Assembly (NCBI GenBank): GCA_001896885.1
Contig: MKRJ01000014.1
Location: 248,001-312,000, forward strand
Direction: 5' to 3'
DNA length: 64,000 nucleotides
From: Rhizobiales bacterium 65-79
Lineage (GTDB): Bacteria > Pseudomonadota > Alphaproteobacteria > Rhizobiales > Rhizobiaceae
The notes below the pieces were generated by a model. That model saw only the letters and a program-made list of their open reading frames with translations. It was not told where the DNA came from and did no database searches. A program made the translations under genes and the position numbers. This document shows positions 62,880 to 64,000 of the stretch, piece after piece; the stretch's first letter is position 1, and each line of letters starts with the position of its first letter.

Positions 62880-62888
62880 ATATCTTTT
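62880..62888. promoter_or_regulatory. Inverted AAAAGATAT motif before the solute-binding-protein gene
   Basis: TTTTCGATATCTTTTTCAAAAG lies 86 bp before the start at 62974 and repeats, in reverse, the nonamer found before the MarR gene. Confidence 0.35.
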
Positions 62889-62973
62889 TCAAAAGGGACC
62901 TTGCCATCCACCTTCAATGATGGTCAGATTTCCCCGTCGACGGATGACGTCGATCAATAAAAGGGGAATTGTC

Positions 62974-64000
62974 ATGTTGGGCCGTATCGCCGCTTCCTGC
63001 ATTCTTGCCTCCTCGGTGTTTCTCGCGACTGCCGCCTTCGCCGATGACCAGTGTCCCGTGCGGGGCGGGTCGGTAACCATCCCCTTCGCTCCCGATCCTG
63101 GCGACCTCACGCCCAGCAAGAAGGCGCAGTTCCCGCCCAGCCTCATCTATGACCAGATCTACGATACTCTGCTGCGCTTTGGGCCGAAGGGCCTGGAACC
63201 TGGCCTTGCGACCAAGTACGAGGTCGCGCCCGACAAGCTGTCGATCACCTTTTCGCTGCGCCATGGCGTGATGTTCCATCACGGCCGGGAATTCGAGGCG
63301 AAGGATGTCGTCTTCACCCTGGACCGCATTCTCGATCCGAAATTCACTTCGCCCTGGGCCGGTCAATTGTCTTCGATCGAAAAGGTCGAGGCCCTCGACA
63401 AATACACCGTGAAGATATCGCTCAAGCAGCCCTTCGCGCCGATCCTGAGCATCCTTGCCACGGCCTGGTACACCGCGATCGTTCCCTACGATTTCGCGGA
63501 CAGCAACAATCTCAACGAGAAGGCCTCGGGCACCGGGCCATTCATGCTCGTGGAATACGTGCCCAACGACCACGTGCTGCTCAAGGCGAATCCAAATTAC
63601 TGGGAGAAGGGATATCCCTGCATCGATTCGATCCGGTACAATATCGTGCCCGAACAGCAGGCGCAGATTTCGGCCTTCCGGCAGGGCAATGCCGATCTGG
63701 TGGCGATCAACGATCCCAAATTCATCGCGCTCCTGCAGGGCAAGCCGGGCAACAAGGCGGTGGAGCCGGCCGGACCCGTCAACGAATCGGGCCTGGCCAT
63801 CAACACGGCCGAGGGCCCGACGTCGGACATCCGCGTCCGCCGCGCGCTCAGTGTCGGCATGGACCGGAAAGGCGTTATCGACACGGTATTGTTCGGCCAC
63901 GGGGAGATCGGCACCAAGATCCCTTGCGGCGAGGTGCCCTATGGCTGGTGCCAGGGCAAGGATCCGGAACTGCCCTACTACAAGTATGATCCCGACCAGG
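62974..64000 (+). CDS. Dpp/Opp-type substrate-binding protein (family 5), N-terminal part
   Basis: The gene runs off the window; 342 codons are present. ATG 62974 follows AAAAGGGGA. A signal peptide (LGRIAASCILASSVFLATAA, cleavage after AFA) precedes the mature protein. The family-5 binding-protein pattern is clear: YDQIYDTLLRFGPKGLEPGL, then LRHGVMFHHGREFEAKDVVF and IRVRRALSVGMDRKGVIDTV. It follows a MarR gene, and a permease/ATPase set would be expected beyond the window. The ligand is unknown (peptides, opines and sugars are all possible). Confidence 0.88.
   Translation, partial: MLGRIAASCILASSVFLATAAFADDQCPVRGGSVTIPFAPDPGDLTPSKKAQFPPSLIYDQIYDTLLRFGPKGLEPGLATKYEVAPDKLSITFSLRHGVMFHHGREFEAKDVVFTLDRILDPKFTSPWAGQLSSIEKVEALDKYTVKISLKQPFAPILSILATAWYTAIVPYDFADSNNLNEKASGTGPFMLVEYVPNDHVLLKANPNYWEKGYPCIDSIRYNIVPEQQAQISAFRQGNADLVAINDPKFIALLQGKPGNKAVEPAGPVNESGLAINTAEGPTSDIRVRRALSVGMDRKGVIDTVLFGHGEIGTKIPCGEVPYGWCQGKDPELPYYKYDPDQ

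Noticed and set aside
1-64000. CRISPR arrays, rRNA genes, complete insertion sequences, plasmid origins
   Set aside because: No regularly spaced repeats, no rRNA-like stretches, no intact transposase and no replication genes were seen on either strand.

Overview
The window is about 64 kb of GC-rich DNA from an alphaproteobacterium, most likely a member of the Hyphomicrobiales (Phyllobacteriaceae/Rhizobiaceae-like). This rests on the divergent-type pcm/tolC pair, the AlaC-like aminotransferase next to hom, a class I PHA synthase, many LysR regulators and ABC importers, and overlapping start/stop codons. No database search was possible. Assignments come from motifs, lengths and gene context.

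Region by region: 1-1065 holds the start of a TolC-type outer-membrane protein and pcm. 1727-10789 is a LysR gene followed by one plus-strand catabolic operon: FAS1-like dehydratase, adenine-deaminase-like amidohydrolase, ADP-forming acyl-CoA synthetase, crotonase, and a complete TauABC/SsuABC-type importer. 10915-24276 is a patchwork of small regulator/enzyme units: DUF1772 and epimerase; a Lys/Arg-rich DUF6496-like protein; methyltransferase; MFS plus PPOX with a GcvA-like LysR; LysR with a Gfo/Idh/MocA oxidoreductase; HxlR with an NmrA-like protein; glyoxalase; and a DadA-like amine oxidase.

The most distinctive part is 22.5-45.0 kb. A long minus-strand series encodes a three-subunit molybdenum hydroxylase (small and large subunits at 32.6-35.5 kb, FAD subunit at 24.3-25.2 kb), a luciferase-like (LLM) oxidoreductase of the F420-using type, a HapK-like protein, a LysR regulator and a complete Dpp/Opp-type importer with a fused ATPase. 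Divergently, a plus-strand operon encodes a fused HyuA-HyuB ATP-dependent hydantoinase/oxoprolinase followed without gaps by NADPH:F420 reductase, CofE, CofD, CofC and a CofG-CofH fusion (FbiC). This is a complete set for making and reducing coenzyme F420, embedded in a catabolic locus. I infer that a nitrogen heterocycle or cyclic amide is imported, hydroxylated by the Mo enzyme, reduced or oxidised with F420, and ring-opened by HyuAB. Two copies of an ATAAC-N5-(G/C)TTAT motif, one before the LLM gene and one in the divergent HyuAB/small-subunit promoter, suggest shared control by the local LysR protein.

45.2-51.5 kb is a minus-strand operon with an Lrp regulator, a creatinase-like hydrolase that has lost the usual M24 metal ligands, and a five-gene branched-chain-amino-acid/amide importer. 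52.3-55.1 kb holds tRNA-Cys, a small membrane protein and tRNA-Asn. Next to tRNA-Asn lies a decayed insertion flanked by imperfect direct repeats and carrying an integrase C-terminal fragment. 55.1-64 kb returns to housekeeping-type genes: hom, an AlaC-like aminotransferase, a lipoprotein, phaC, an M15-type peptidase lipoprotein, tRNA-Glu, and finally a MarR gene with a truncated Dpp-type solute-binding protein.
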